Assembly: GCA_040755835.1 (NCBI GenBank)
Contig: JBFMAB010000036.1
Span: 11,985 to 75,984, forward strand
DNA: 64,000 nucleotides
Source of the DNA: JADLDB01 sp040755835
Lineage (GTDB): Bacteria > Myxococcota > Myxococcia > Myxococcales > Myxococcaceae
Direction of reading: 5' to 3'
Below are positions 1-8,154 of the stretch, piece after piece. The stretch's first letter is position 1. Every line of letters starts with the position of its first letter. Position numbers and translations under genes: made by a program. The notes under the pieces are model-generated. The model was not told where the DNA came from. It saw only the letters and a program-made list of their open reading frames with translations, and searched no databases.

Positions 1-244
1 TCACCACGATCGGCAACCGCCGCTCGCGGATGATCGCCTCGATCGCCTTGAGGCCGCCCATGCCGGGCATGTTGAGATCCATCGTGACGAGATCCGGACG
101 CATCGCCCGGACGAGGGCGATCGCCTCCTCGCCGGTCTTCGCCTCGCCGGCGACGGTGAGGCCCCGGTCGAGTTCCAGCACCTGCCGCAGCGCCTGGCGG
201 CTCAGCGCGGAGTCGTCGACGATGAGGACGCGCAGGGGGGCCAT
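1..244 (-). CDS. Response regulator receiver domain, CheB-like (3' end outside window)
   Basis: The first 81 residues of a CheY-like receiver are present. They start at ATG 244-242 with MAPLRVLIVDDSALSRQALR, and the acidic pair is D10/D11. The phosphoacceptor is D56 in the stretch TMDLNMPGMGG. The PDLVTMDLNMPGMGGL pattern resembles the receiver of CheB chemotaxis methylesterases more than a stand-alone CheY, but the catalytic part lies beyond the window, so that is an inference. The start codon follows the stop of the upstream lipoprotein gene by a single base, so the two are probably cotranscribed and translationally coupled. Confidence 0.75.
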   Translation of the reverse strand, partial: MAPLRVLIVDDSALSRQALRQVLELDRGLTVAGEAKTGEEAIALVRAMRPDLVTMDLNMPGMGGLKAIEAIIRERRLPIVV

Positions 245-245
245 G

Positions 246-2129
246 TCAGTTGCAGGGCGTGCCCTTGAGCTCACCCGAGACGATGGCGTTGACGCGCGTG
301 CACGCGCCGTTCACCCGGATGAGACCGACGCCCGCGCCGGCCCCGCCGCCGCCTTCACCGCCGCTGCCGTTCTGCCCGCTGCCGCCGGCCGCGGAGTTGA
401 CCGCGCCGTCGCCGCCCCGGCCACCTGCGCTCGTGCCGAGGTTGCCGCCGCGAGCCGGCGTGTTCGTGTCCCGGCTGCCGTCGGCGCCGTCTTCGCCCTT
501 CACCGTGTCGCGGCCGCCCTGCCCACCGGCGCCGCCGTTCACCGTCAGGGCGCAGTTCATCAGCAGAATGCTCCGCGCCTCGAGGAGGATGGTGCCGCCG
601 CTGCCGCCGCCGCCGCCGCCCGTGTCCCGGCCCGCGCCGCCCCGGCCGCCGGCGCCGGACGCCGACACCACGCCGCCGTCGCCGATCGTCAGCTGGCCCA
701 TCACCGTCAGCTGCAGCGCGCCGCCGGGCGGCCCGCCGGCGCCGCCGATGCCGACGAGCCCGCCGTCAGGGCCGCCCTCCCGGCCGGCGCAACCGCCGCG
801 CAGGGGAATGGCCGTGTCCGTTCCGTTGAGCGCCTGGAGGACGCCGCCGGTGCCGGGCGTGCCGCCCTGCGTCCGGTAGCTGCCGCCGGTGCCGCCCTGC
901 CGCGGCTGCACCACGCCAGCGTCCGGGCACGACGCGGACTGCGCGCCGGCGCCCACCTCACCACCGGTCGCACTCGCCGCGCTCAGCGTGCCGTGCACCG
1001 TCGCGTCGCCGAAGATCGCCAGCACCGCGGGCCGGTCGCCGACGAACTGCACCTCGACGCCGGTGGGCACCAGCAGGTCCGTCGCGCGGAAGACGGCGAG
1101 CTCGCTGCCGGCGTCCTGTGCCAACACCAGCGCCTGTCCGGTGAAGCCGCAGTTGGCCGCCACGTCGCGCGGGCCGGGCGTCGCGCCCGAGGTGTCGATG
1201 ACGCAGGGGCCGCCGTCGCTGCCAGGCGTCGCGGTCCAGGGGGTGGTGGGCGCCGGCAACAGCCGCACGTCGTCGGGCAGGTTGCTCGGTGGCGCGTTGA
1301 ACCACGGCGAGCACAGGCCCGTCGTCTCACAGCGCCCGTTCGTCGCGCCGCCGTCCGTCGAGCACGGCCCGTTGGGGTTCGACGGCGTCCACACGCAGCC
1401 GCCGTCGTCGCCGCAGACGGGCGGGTTGCTTCGTGCATAGCAGCCAGTCACCGGCGGGGGCTGGCACATCCCCGGGACGCACTGGAAGTTCGAGCACACC
1501 TCGCCCGTCGTGCACGGCAGCCCGTCGTTGCACGAGCTTCCGTTGGGGCGGAAGGGACAGACGTTCTCTCCGCACTGGCCCACGGCGTTGCAGACTCCGC
1601 CGTCACCGCAGTCCGTCCCTTCGGGGAGTTGCACGTACTGGCAGCCCGTCGCGCCGCAGGTGCCAGGAAGGCCTTGGCACACCGGCGGGGAGGTGCACAT
1701 CGCCGGGTCGCAACCGCCGTCGACGCCAGCGTCGTCCAGGCCGCCGTCGGGGCGCTGACTGAAGTCGAAGGTGAGGTTGATCCTGGTGACCGCGTTGCGT
1801 TTGACCGTCACCGGCTCATCGGCCGTCTGGGAGGCGTACTGCCCGCCGGTGCAATCCGGGGAACGGAAGAGGTTGACGCCGACGGTGATCTCGCCCTGGA
1901 TTTCTTCGGAGCCGAAGATACCGAACACGTAGCGGTCGCCGTTGCGGGGGACGTTGTTCGAGCTGATCGTCTGGCTCTGCGCGGTGGTGATCCAGCCTTT
2001 CAGGCACTTCGTCTCCTCGTCGCCGATCAGCGTGACGTTGAGTCGCACGCCGCCGTAGTCGCCCTTGCATGCGGTCACGGCGAGGACGAGGAGGGCGGTG
2101 GCCGCGGCAAGCCAATGAGAACGGAACAT
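246..2129 (-). CDS. Cys-rich and Gly-rich lipoprotein, unknown function
   Basis: This 627-residue protein has a lipoprotein signal (hydrophobic run ALLVLAVTAC with the lipobox Cys at about residue 21), so it should be anchored to a periplasm-facing membrane leaflet. Residues about 140-270 form a Cys-rich segment with repeats such as CGDGGVCNAVGQC, typical of myxobacterial surface lipoproteins. Residues about 375-600 are extremely Gly-rich (GGAGG-type runs) and end near a last Cys. This resembles the Gly-rich cell-surface proteins often found in Myxococcota. I recognise no enzyme motif. The receiver gene follows one base downstream. A TACACT box lies 10 nt before the ATG. Confidence 0.8.
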   Translation of the reverse strand: MFRSHWLAAATALLVLAVTACKGDYGGVRLNVTLIGDEETKCLKGWITTAQSQTISSNNVPRNGDRYVFGIFGSEEIQGEITVGVNLFRSPDCTGGQYASQTADEPVTVKRNAVTRINLTFDFSQRPDGGLDDAGVDGGCDPAMCTSPPVCQGLPGTCGATGCQYVQLPEGTDCGDGGVCNAVGQCGENVCPFRPNGSSCNDGLPCTTGEVCSNFQCVPGMCQPPPVTGCYARSNPPVCGDDGGCVWTPSNPNGPCSTDGGATNGRCETTGLCSPWFNAPPSNLPDDVRLLPAPTTPWTATPGSDGGPCVIDTSGATPGPRDVAANCGFTGQALVLAQDAGSELAVFRATDLLVPTGVEVQFVGDRPAVLAIFGDATVHGTLSAASATGGEVGAGAQSASCPDAGVVQPRQGGTGGSYRTQGGTPGTGGVLQALNGTDTAIPLRGGCAGREGGPDGGLVGIGGAGGPPGGALQLTVMGQLTIGDGGVVSASGAGGRGGAGRDTGGGGGGSGGTILLEARSILLMNCALTVNGGAGGQGGRDTVKGEDGADGSRDTNTPARGGNLGTSAGGRGGDGAVNSAAGGSGQNGSGGEGGGGAGAGVGLIRVNGACTRVNAIVSGELKGTPCN

Positions 2130-2139
2130 CAGGGCCTGG

Positions 2140-2145
2140 AGTGTA
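2140..2145 (-). promoter_or_regulatory. Possible -10 box of the Gly-rich lipoprotein gene
   Basis: On the minus strand the hexamer is TACACT, followed by 10 nt and then the ATG at 2129-2127. It fits TANNNT, but no good -35 is visible. If used, transcription would start within a few bases of the start codon. Confidence 0.3.
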
Positions 2146-2277
2146 GCGCCAAACGCCCTTGGGCTGGCGAGTTCCTCCGGCGGGCGCGCTCGACGGAGAA
2201 TCGGGCCTGCGGCCGCGCGCCGCTACAGGTCCGCAGCACCCGCGCGGCCAGGAACTTCACGGCGGCCCCGCCGTCCG

Positions 2278-2283
2278 TATCCT
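2278..2283 (+). promoter_or_regulatory. Possible -10 box of the 111-residue protein gene
   Basis: TATCCT lies 11 nt before the ATG at 2295. No convincing -35 is visible. It is one of several such boxes in the window that sit almost against the start codon. Confidence 0.3.
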
Positions 2284-2294
2284 TTGCCGCGTCC

Positions 2295-2630
2295 ATGAAA
2301 AAGCGCGACGACCGACAGTTGGACCTCCCGCTGGAAACGAAGCCGCGCCTGCGGGTGATCCAGGGCCTCGGCCAGAAGCAGCACGAGCCGCTGGCCAGCC
2401 GCGACGCCGTGGCGCGCGTGCTGATCGAGGCGGGCGCGGACCTGTTGCTGCGCCGCATCTCGCCCGAGCGCGCCGAGGTGATTGAGGGCGCGGTGGACGA
2501 GATCCTCGCGCTGTTCGATCGCGTCGACCGGCAGCCGCTCCTGATGCCCGTGCTGCAGCGGAAGCTGGACGCGCTCGAAATCCTGATGCGCGAGACACGC
2601 GAGCGCCGCGCCCAGCGCCGCCGGCGCTGA
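2295..2630 (+). CDS. Conserved-looking small basic protein, unknown function
   Basis: This 111-residue protein begins MKKRDDRQLDLPLETKPRLR. It has no signal peptide or membrane segment, so it should be cytoplasmic. Residues about 36-100 are predicted mostly helical with acidic and hydrophobic alternation, and the last dozen residues are Arg-rich, which could bind nucleic acid. The ATG at 2295 is chosen because the open frame upstream runs antisense through the lipoprotein gene and has no protein-like character. Codon third positions are strongly G/C, which supports real coding. I do not recognise the family. It is divergent from the lipoprotein gene and precedes the kinase gene on the same strand. 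Confidence 0.7.
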   Translation: MKKRDDRQLDLPLETKPRLRVIQGLGQKQHEPLASRDAVARVLIEAGADLLLRRISPERAEVIEGAVDEILALFDRVDRQPLLMPVLQRKLDALEILMRETRERRAQRRRR

Positions 2631-2675
2631 GGAGGCCCGCGGCGTCGTCGGGTGACGCGGCCCTCCGGCCGAAGT

Positions 2676-2704
2676 TTGCCGGGGTGCTTCGCCGCGCGTA
2701 GCAT
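2676..2704 (+). promoter_or_regulatory. Possible sigma-70-type promoter of the PEGA kinase gene
   Basis: TTGCCG (2676-2681) and TAGCAT (2699-2704) are separated by exactly 17 nt. Each matches the consensus at four of six positions. The -10 ends 15 nt before the kinase ATG at 2720, so the leader would be short. Confidence 0.35.
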
Positions 2705-2719
2705 GAAGGCGCTTTCCCC

Positions 2720-4828
2720 ATGCATGGAGGCGGCGGACCGGCTGAACGGATCCGTCCGCGTGGCGCCCTGTCGCTCGAGACCTACGGCCGGTACCAGCTG
2801 CTGAAGAAGCTCGCCACCGGAGGCATGGCGCAGATCTACCTCGCGCGGCAGCTCGGCCCCGAGGGCTTCGAGAAGCTGCTGGTGGTGAAGCGGATCCTCC
2901 CGCACCTGGCCGAGAACGACGACTTCATCACCATGTTCCTGGACGAGGCGCGCATCGCCGCGCGGCTCAACCACCCGAACATCGTACAGATCTTCGATCT
3001 CGGCGCGCAGGACGACAGCTTCTTCATCGCCATGGAGTACATCCACGGCGAGGACGTGCGGCGCGTGTGGAAGCAGGCCGAGAAGATGGGCCAGCCGATC
3101 CCCACCGCGCTCATCTGCCGGATCATCATCGAGGCGTGCGCGGGCCTCGACTACGCGCACAAGAAGACGGACCCGTCGGGCCGGCCGCTCAACATCGTCC
3201 ACCGCGACATCTCGCCCCAGAACATCCTCGTGTCGTTCGAGGGCGGCGTGAAGATCGTCGACTTCGGCATCGCGAAGGCGGCCGATCAGGCGACGGTGAC
3301 GCGCTCGGGCGTGCTCAAGGGCAAGTACTCGTACATGTCGCCCGAGCAGGCCGGCGGGCAGACGATCGACAGCCGCACCGACGTCTTCGCGCTCGGCGTG
3401 GTGCTGTACGAGTTGCTCACGGGCGCGCGCCTCTTCAAGCGCACCACCGACATCCAGACGCTGAACGCCGTCACCGAGTGCAAGGTGGCGCCGCCGTCGG
3501 AGATCGATCACCGTGTCCCCCGGGCGCTCGACGCGATCGTCATGAAGGCGCTCGCGAAGGATCGCACGCAGCGCTACGCGGAGGCGCGGCAGCTCGGCGC
3601 CGACCTCGAAGCGTGGCTGTTGTCCGAAGGGCTGCCGTCGTCGTCGGCGCACCTCGCCGAGTTCCTGAAGCGCATCTACGCCGATCGCCTCGCCCGCGAG
3701 CAGGAGGAGGGGCGCCTGCTCATCGAGTCGGCGGACGCGTCGCTCGCCGACGAGCCCGAGAAGGCCACGCCGTCGCAGGCCAGCGGCGACGGGCGCGCCA
3801 CCCGCACCGGGAAGAGCGCCGCCGCGACCCGCTCGCGCCGCGAAGCCGAGCCCACGACCGCCGAGCGCCCCCCGAGCCGCTCGGGGCCGATCAGCAAGCC
3901 GCGCAGCATGCCGTCGGTGCCGCCCGCGCTCGGGGCCGAGCCGCCGATGCCGACGGACCAGAGCCTGCCCACGCAGAACGATTCCCGCGGCGGGCGCAGG
4001 GCGGCGCTGGTCGCGGTCGCGGCGGTGTTCCTCGCGGCGGTCGCCGGCATCGTCTGGTGGGCCTTCGGCGGCGGCAACCCGCCGACGGTGCAGCTCGCGT
4101 CGACGCCTCCGGGCGCGGAGGTGTTCGAAGGCGGCCAGGCGCTCTGCACGACGCCGTGCGCGCTGACGACGCTCGCGCCTGGCACCCACCAGCTGGAGCT
4201 GCGCGCGCCCGGCCGCGAGAGCGCCCACGTCACCGTCGAGGTGCCCGCGCACGGCGAGGCCGTGGTGCCGCCGGTGACGCTCGCCGAGGCCAGGGCGCCA
4301 GAGGTGGGGGACGCCGGCGTCGTCGGGGTCGCGGCTCGGAAGGTTGCGCTCGTGGTGGACAGCGAGCCCGCCGGCGCCACGGTGCGCCTGGGCGAAGAGG
4401 TCGTGGGCACCACGCCGTGGCGCGGCGAGGCGGAGGCCGGCGCGCGCCTCACGCTGCAGCTGGAGCTGGCCGGCCATGTGTCGCAGACCGAGAGCTTCAC
4501 GGTGGGCGACGGCCCCGAGGAGACGCACCGCTTGACGCTGCCCACCGAGAAGGTGGTGAAGGTGGTGCGGCCGCCCGTGGTGCGCCCGAAGGATCCTCCG
4601 GAGGTGACAAAGGCGACCGGCACGGTGCGCTTCGTGGTGAGACCCACGACCACCTACGCCACCGTCGAGTGCGGGCCGTACAAGTTCGGCGACACGCCGT
4701 TCCCCGACAAGCAGCTGCCGGTGGGCGAGTACCGCTGCACCTTCACCAACCCGGACCTCGGCCAGAAGACGGCGCAGGTGAAGGTCGAGCCGAACGCGCT
4801 GGTGAAGGTGTCGATCTCGTTCCAGTGA
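2720..4828 (+). CDS. Membrane Ser/Thr protein kinase with PEGA repeats
   Basis: A 702-residue Hanks-type kinase. The catalytic domain covers about residues 22-290. It has the glycine loop LATGGMAQIYLA, the VVKR lysine near residue 56, the catalytic loop HRDISPQN (H161, D163) and DFG at D181-G183. HRDISPQN instead of HRDLKPxN is common in myxobacterial kinases. A low-complexity linker follows (about 345-425), then one membrane helix (about 428-449). The periplasmic part holds three PEGA-type repeats (about 457-512, 545-600 and 630-700), which in other bacteria contact envelope structures. It therefore probably phosphorylates cytoplasmic proteins in response to an envelope cue. The substrate is unknown. 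The gene is monocistronic and converges on the triple DsbA gene. Confidence 0.93.
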   Translation: MHGGGGPAERIRPRGALSLETYGRYQLLKKLATGGMAQIYLARQLGPEGFEKLLVVKRILPHLAENDDFITMFLDEARIAARLNHPNIVQIFDLGAQDDSFFIAMEYIHGEDVRRVWKQAEKMGQPIPTALICRIIIEACAGLDYAHKKTDPSGRPLNIVHRDISPQNILVSFEGGVKIVDFGIAKAADQATVTRSGVLKGKYSYMSPEQAGGQTIDSRTDVFALGVVLYELLTGARLFKRTTDIQTLNAVTECKVAPPSEIDHRVPRALDAIVMKALAKDRTQRYAEARQLGADLEAWLLSEGLPSSSAHLAEFLKRIYADRLAREQEEGRLLIESADASLADEPEKATPSQASGDGRATRTGKSAAATRSRREAEPTTAERPPSRSGPISKPRSMPSVPPALGAEPPMPTDQSLPTQNDSRGGRRAALVAVAAVFLAAVAGIVWWAFGGGNPPTVQLASTPPGAEVFEGGQALCTTPCALTTLAPGTHQLELRAPGRESAHVTVEVPAHGEAVVPPVTLAEARAPEVGDAGVVGVAARKVALVVDSEPAGATVRLGEEVVGTTPWRGEAEAGARLTLQLELAGHVSQTESFTVGDGPEETHRLTLPTEKVVKVVRPPVVRPKDPPEVTKATGTVRFVVRPTTTYATVECGPYKFGDTPFPDKQLPVGEYRCTFTNPDLGQKTAQVKVEPNALVKVSISFQ

Positions 4829-4855
4829 CGCCGTGACACCCCGAAAAGACGCAGC

Positions 4856-4881
4856 CCCCGCTCCTTCTCGAGGAGCGAGGG
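4856..4881. terminator. Hairpin between convergent genes
   Basis: CCC-CGCTCCT pairs with AGGAGCG-GGG around a 5-nt loop, with one bulged A at 4878. Read on the minus strand, the stem is followed within about 10 nt by TCTTTTC. It therefore fits a terminator for the triple DsbA gene and possibly also for the kinase gene. Confidence 0.55.
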
Positions 4882-4909
4882 CCGGTCTCATCTCAGCCGG
4901 TGCCGGCGG

Positions 4910-6871
4910 TTACTTCTTCTTCGCCAGCTCCTGGTCGATGACGTTCTTGAACGCCTCGAAGGGCTGCGCACCGACGACCTGGCGGCCGTTGATGAAGAAG
5001 GTGGGGGTGCCGTTCGCGCCGACCCGCATGCCCTCGTTCGAGTCCGCGGTGACGTAGGCGTCGAACTTGTTCGAGTCGAGCGCCGCCTTGAACTTACCCA
5101 TGTCGAGGCCCAGCTCGGACGCGTAGCGCTCGAGGCTGGCGCGATCGAGCGCCTGCTGGTTCGCGAACATCTTGTCGTGCATCTCCCAGAACTTGCCCTG
5201 CTCGTTGGCGGCCATGGACGCCATCGCGGCCAGCTTTGCGTTCTGGTGGAACGGCAGCGGCTGGTGCTTGAAGGCCACGCGCACCTTGTTGCCGTAGGTC
5301 TCCTCGATCTGCTTCAGCGTGGGCACCGCGCGGCTGCAGAACGGGCACTGGAAGTCCGAGAACGCGATGATGGTGACGGGCGCGTTCTTCGGGCCCTTCG
5401 TGGGCGCGCCGGTGATGTTGATGTCGGTGACGATCTTCTCGGGCTCCGGGGCGCCGGGCGCGGCCGGCGGCGGGGCCTTGCCGGCCTCCTTCTGGAACTC
5501 GGCGTACAGGTTCTCGAGCTTGATGCCCTTGGCGAGCAGCTCGTCGGCCTTCTTGATCTCAGCGTCGATCACGCTCTTGAATGCCTCGAAGGGCTGGGCG
5601 CCGACGAACTCGCGGCCGTTGATGAAGAAGGTCGGGGTGCCGTTCGCGCCCACCGCCATGCCCGCGGCCGAGTCCTCCTCGACGCGCTTGGTGAACTTGC
5701 CCGAGTCGAGCGCGGCCTTGAACTTGCCCATGTCGAGGCCGACCTCCTCGGCGGCGCGCTCGAGACCAGCGCGGTCGAGGCCCTGCTGGTTGGCGAAGAG
5801 CTTGTCGTGGTACGGCCAGAACTTGCCCTGCTCGTTGGCGGCCATCGACGCCTCGGCGGCCAGCTTCGCGTTGTTGTGGAAGGGCAGCGGCTGGTGACGG
5901 AAGACGATCTTCACGCTGTCGCCATAGGTGTCCTGGATCTGCTTCAGGGTGGGCACCACGCGGCTGCAGAACGGGCACTGGAAGTCCGACCACTCGACGA
6001 TCGTCACCTTCGCGAACTTGGCGCCCTTGGCCGGAGCGTCCGAGGGGATGTCGACCTTGCGGATCGCGGGCGGCGGCGGCGCGGCGGGGGCGGCCGGCGT
6101 GGGGGCCGGGGGCGGGGCGGTGACGGCCGCGGCCATCACCTTCGCGTAGACCTGGTCCGCCGGGGTGCCCGACGCGACCATCGCCTGCGCCTTGCCGAGC
6201 TCCTCGTCGATGAGGCGCTTGAAGTTCTCGATCGGCTGGGCGCCCGAGAGCTTGCGACCGTTGATGAAGAAGGCCGGGGTGCCCGTGGCGCCCACCTGCA
6301 TCGCCAGCGCGGTCTCCTTGGCGATCTGCGCCTGGAACTTCGGCAGCTGCATGTCGGCCTTCCACTTTTCGACGTTGAGGCCGAGCTGCCGCGCGTAGTT
6401 CTCGAGGTTCGAATCCTCGAGGCCATTCTGCTGGTTGGCGAAGAGGAGGTTGTGCATCTCCCAGTACTTGCCCTGCTCACCGGCGGCGAGCGCCGCGAGC
6501 GCCGACGGCTTGGCGCGCGGGTGGAAGTCCAGCGGGTGCTGCTTCATCACCACGCGGATCTTCCCTTCGTAGTCCTTCTCGAGCTGGGTGATGGTGTTGT
6601 GCGCGCGCGAGCAGAACGGGCACTGGTAGTCCGAGAACTCAACGATGGTGACCAGCGCGTTCGCCGGGCCCTTCACCGGCGACTCGTCCAGCGGCACCTT
6701 GAAGACGGTGTTGTCGCCTGACGGAGCCGCGCCCGGCGCCTTGGCGGCCGCAGATGGCGCACCCGCCCCGGCCACGGACGGCGCGCCCGGGCCCTGGTTC
6801 TTGAACATGCTGCCGACCGCGAAGCCGACGACGCCGCCCACCAACAGGGCGATGATGACGGAAGGTTTCAT
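4910..6871 (-). CDS. Three-domain DsbA/thioredoxin-fold disulfide protein
   Basis: A 653-residue protein with an N-terminal membrane anchor or signal (MKPSVIIALLVGGVVG) and three tandem DsbA-like thioredoxin-fold domains. Each has a CPFC active site followed by Ser-Arg (C84/C87, C299/C302 and C509/C512). Each also has a cis-Pro region of the form GTPxFFING. Domains are separated by Ala/Pro linkers. It should act in the periplasm in disulfide formation or isomerisation. Three active sites in one chain is unusual, since DsbA-type proteins normally have one. The ATG at 6871 is chosen because a good ribosome site (AAAGGAG) lies 11 nt upstream; a longer frame upstream starts with Arg-rich nonsense. 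A TusA-like gene is divergent from it. Confidence 0.92.
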   Translation of the reverse strand: MKPSVIIALLVGGVVGFAVGSMFKNQGPGAPSVAGAGAPSAAAKAPGAAPSGDNTVFKVPLDESPVKGPANALVTIVEFSDYQCPFCSRAHNTITQLEKDYEGKIRVVMKQHPLDFHPRAKPSALAALAAGEQGKYWEMHNLLFANQQNGLEDSNLENYARQLGLNVEKWKADMQLPKFQAQIAKETALAMQVGATGTPAFFINGRKLSGAQPIENFKRLIDEELGKAQAMVASGTPADQVYAKVMAAAVTAPPPAPTPAAPAAPPPPAIRKVDIPSDAPAKGAKFAKVTIVEWSDFQCPFCSRVVPTLKQIQDTYGDSVKIVFRHQPLPFHNNAKLAAEASMAANEQGKFWPYHDKLFANQQGLDRAGLERAAEEVGLDMGKFKAALDSGKFTKRVEEDSAAGMAVGANGTPTFFINGREFVGAQPFEAFKSVIDAEIKKADELLAKGIKLENLYAEFQKEAGKAPPPAAPGAPEPEKIVTDINITGAPTKGPKNAPVTIIAFSDFQCPFCSRAVPTLKQIEETYGNKVRVAFKHQPLPFHQNAKLAAMASMAANEQGKFWEMHDKMFANQQALDRASLERYASELGLDMGKFKAALDSNKFDAYVTADSNEGMRVGANGTPTFFINGRQVVGAQPFEAFKNVIDQELAKKK

Positions 6872-6933
6872 GAGTATTTTTACTCCTTTGGAAAACGGCC
6901 GGCGGGTTGATAGCAGACGAGCCGGCAGACGCA

Positions 6934-7176
6934 ATGCGGAATGCACCCACCCGGCTGGAGGTTTCAGCGCACCTCGTCGACGCGCGGGGGAAGGCCTGCC
7001 CGGCGCCCATCATCGAGCTGGCGAAGGCGCTCCAGGCGCACGCCCGCGTCGAGCTGTGGGCGGACGATCCGGCGGCGCGCGCCGACCTCGACGCTTTCGC
7101 CGCGGGCACCGGTCACCGCGTGGCCGCGGCGCGGTTCGGGGTGGCGCTTCAGGCCGTGGTCGTTCGGGGCGCGTAG
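6934..7176 (+). CDS. TusA/SirA-like sulfur carrier protein
   Basis: An 80-residue protein whose core VDARGKACPAPIIELAKAL carries the CPxP motif of the TusA/YedF/SirA family, with the active Cys near the N-terminus. Family members relay persulfide sulfur, for example for tRNA thiolation or sulfur oxidation; which pathway applies here cannot be told. The length matches the family (about 80 residues), supporting the ATG at 6934. A TTG at 6907 would add nine residues. The gene starts 62 nt from the divergent triple DsbA gene. The pairing of a thiol-redox protein and a sulfur carrier may be functional or chance. Confidence 0.85.
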   Translation: MRNAPTRLEVSAHLVDARGKACPAPIIELAKALQAHARVELWADDPAARADLDAFAAGTGHRVAAARFGVALQAVVVRGA

Positions 7177-7271
7177 CGCGAAGTCGCCCTGCGGCGGCGG
7201 CGAAGAAGGCGGCGCGGCGGGCGTGCGCGGGGGTACGCTCGGCCGTCGCGGACCTCACCCGGGAGTCGAAC

Positions 7272-8141
7272 GTGGACGTCGAGTTGAGTCGAGCGGAAGC
7301 GGAGCTGCAGCACGAGGCGTCGGCGTTGCAGACGGAGCTGACGAAGCTGGCGACGGTAGGCGCGGAGATCGACGCCCGCCTCGCGGCGGCGCGGCAGCTC
7401 GTGGGCCAGGCGGCCAGCACCGGCGTGTCCGACGCAGGCCTTTCGGCGCGGCTCGAGGCGGCGCACGTCCCGCCGGTGCCAGGGGCCGAGGCCTTCGCGA
7501 AGGCGCAGGCGGCGCGCGAGGCAGCGATCCACGCGCGGCGGGAGGCGCACGCGCAGGTGAAGCAGCAGCTCACCGCGCTGAAGCGCCAGCTGACGATGCT
7601 GGCGCAGCAGGTGATGGCCGACGAGAAGGCCGCGCAGGCGCTCCTCGCCCGGGCCCAGTCGCGCCCGATGCCCGTGGCCCCCGCGCCGCCGCCGCCGCCG
7701 GTGCCCAGCCGGGCCTCGCCGACGGTGACGCAGCATCCGCCCGGCCTCGCGCCGCAGGCGCCCGCGCCCGCGAAGAAGGCCTTCGACGGCCGCGAGAGCC
7801 AGCGGATCCAGCACCGCGTGCGGATGCAGGCGGCGGTGGACTTCGGCAGCGACAACAACTTCTTCAACGGCTTCTCGGCGAACATCTCCGACGGCGGGCT
7901 CTTCGTGGCGACGGTGAACCTGCTGCCGATCGGCACGGAGATCGAGCTCCACTTCTCGCTGCCCTCGGGCGAGCGGATCCAGGCGCAGGGGGTGGTGCGC
8001 TGGGTGCGCGAGGTGAGCGACAAGCACCCCGACGCCTTCCCGGGGATCGGCGTGCAGTTCACGCGGCTCGACGAGCAGGCGCAGGCGGCGGTCGAGCGCT
8101 TCGTGCACTCGCGCGAGCCGATGTTCTACGTCGAGGGGTAG
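7272..8141 (+). CDS. PilZ-domain protein with N-terminal coiled coil
   Basis: A 289-residue protein. Residues 1-135 are a long Ala/Glu/Gln-rich coiled coil, followed by a Pro-rich linker (about 136-170) and a C-terminal PilZ domain (about 178-285). The PilZ domain resembles the Myxococcus paralogous form (FFNGFSANISDGGLFVAT, then LPSGERIQAQGVVRWVRE). PilZ domains often bind cyclic di-GMP. The canonical RxxxR motif is only loosely matched here by RIQHRVR, and NISDGG replaces the usual D/NxSxxG, so binding is likely but not certain. The GTG at 7272 is chosen because GGGAG lies about 8 nt upstream and the frame before it is not protein-like. Confidence 0.85.
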   Translation: MDVELSRAEAELQHEASALQTELTKLATVGAEIDARLAAARQLVGQAASTGVSDAGLSARLEAAHVPPVPGAEAFAKAQAAREAAIHARREAHAQVKQQLTALKRQLTMLAQQVMADEKAAQALLARAQSRPMPVAPAPPPPPVPSRASPTVTQHPPGLAPQAPAPAKKAFDGRESQRIQHRVRMQAAVDFGSDNNFFNGFSANISDGGLFVATVNLLPIGTEIELHFSLPSGERIQAQGVVRWVREVSDKHPDAFPGIGVQFTRLDEQAQAAVERFVHSREPMFYVEG

Positions 8142-8154
8142 CGGGCCGGCGTCG

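Noticed and set aside
560..1000. GGN-rich stretch in the lipoprotein, considered as a tandem DNA repeat or slippage tract
   Set aside because: The triplets are not exact repeats. It is a Gly-rich protein domain with varied codons.
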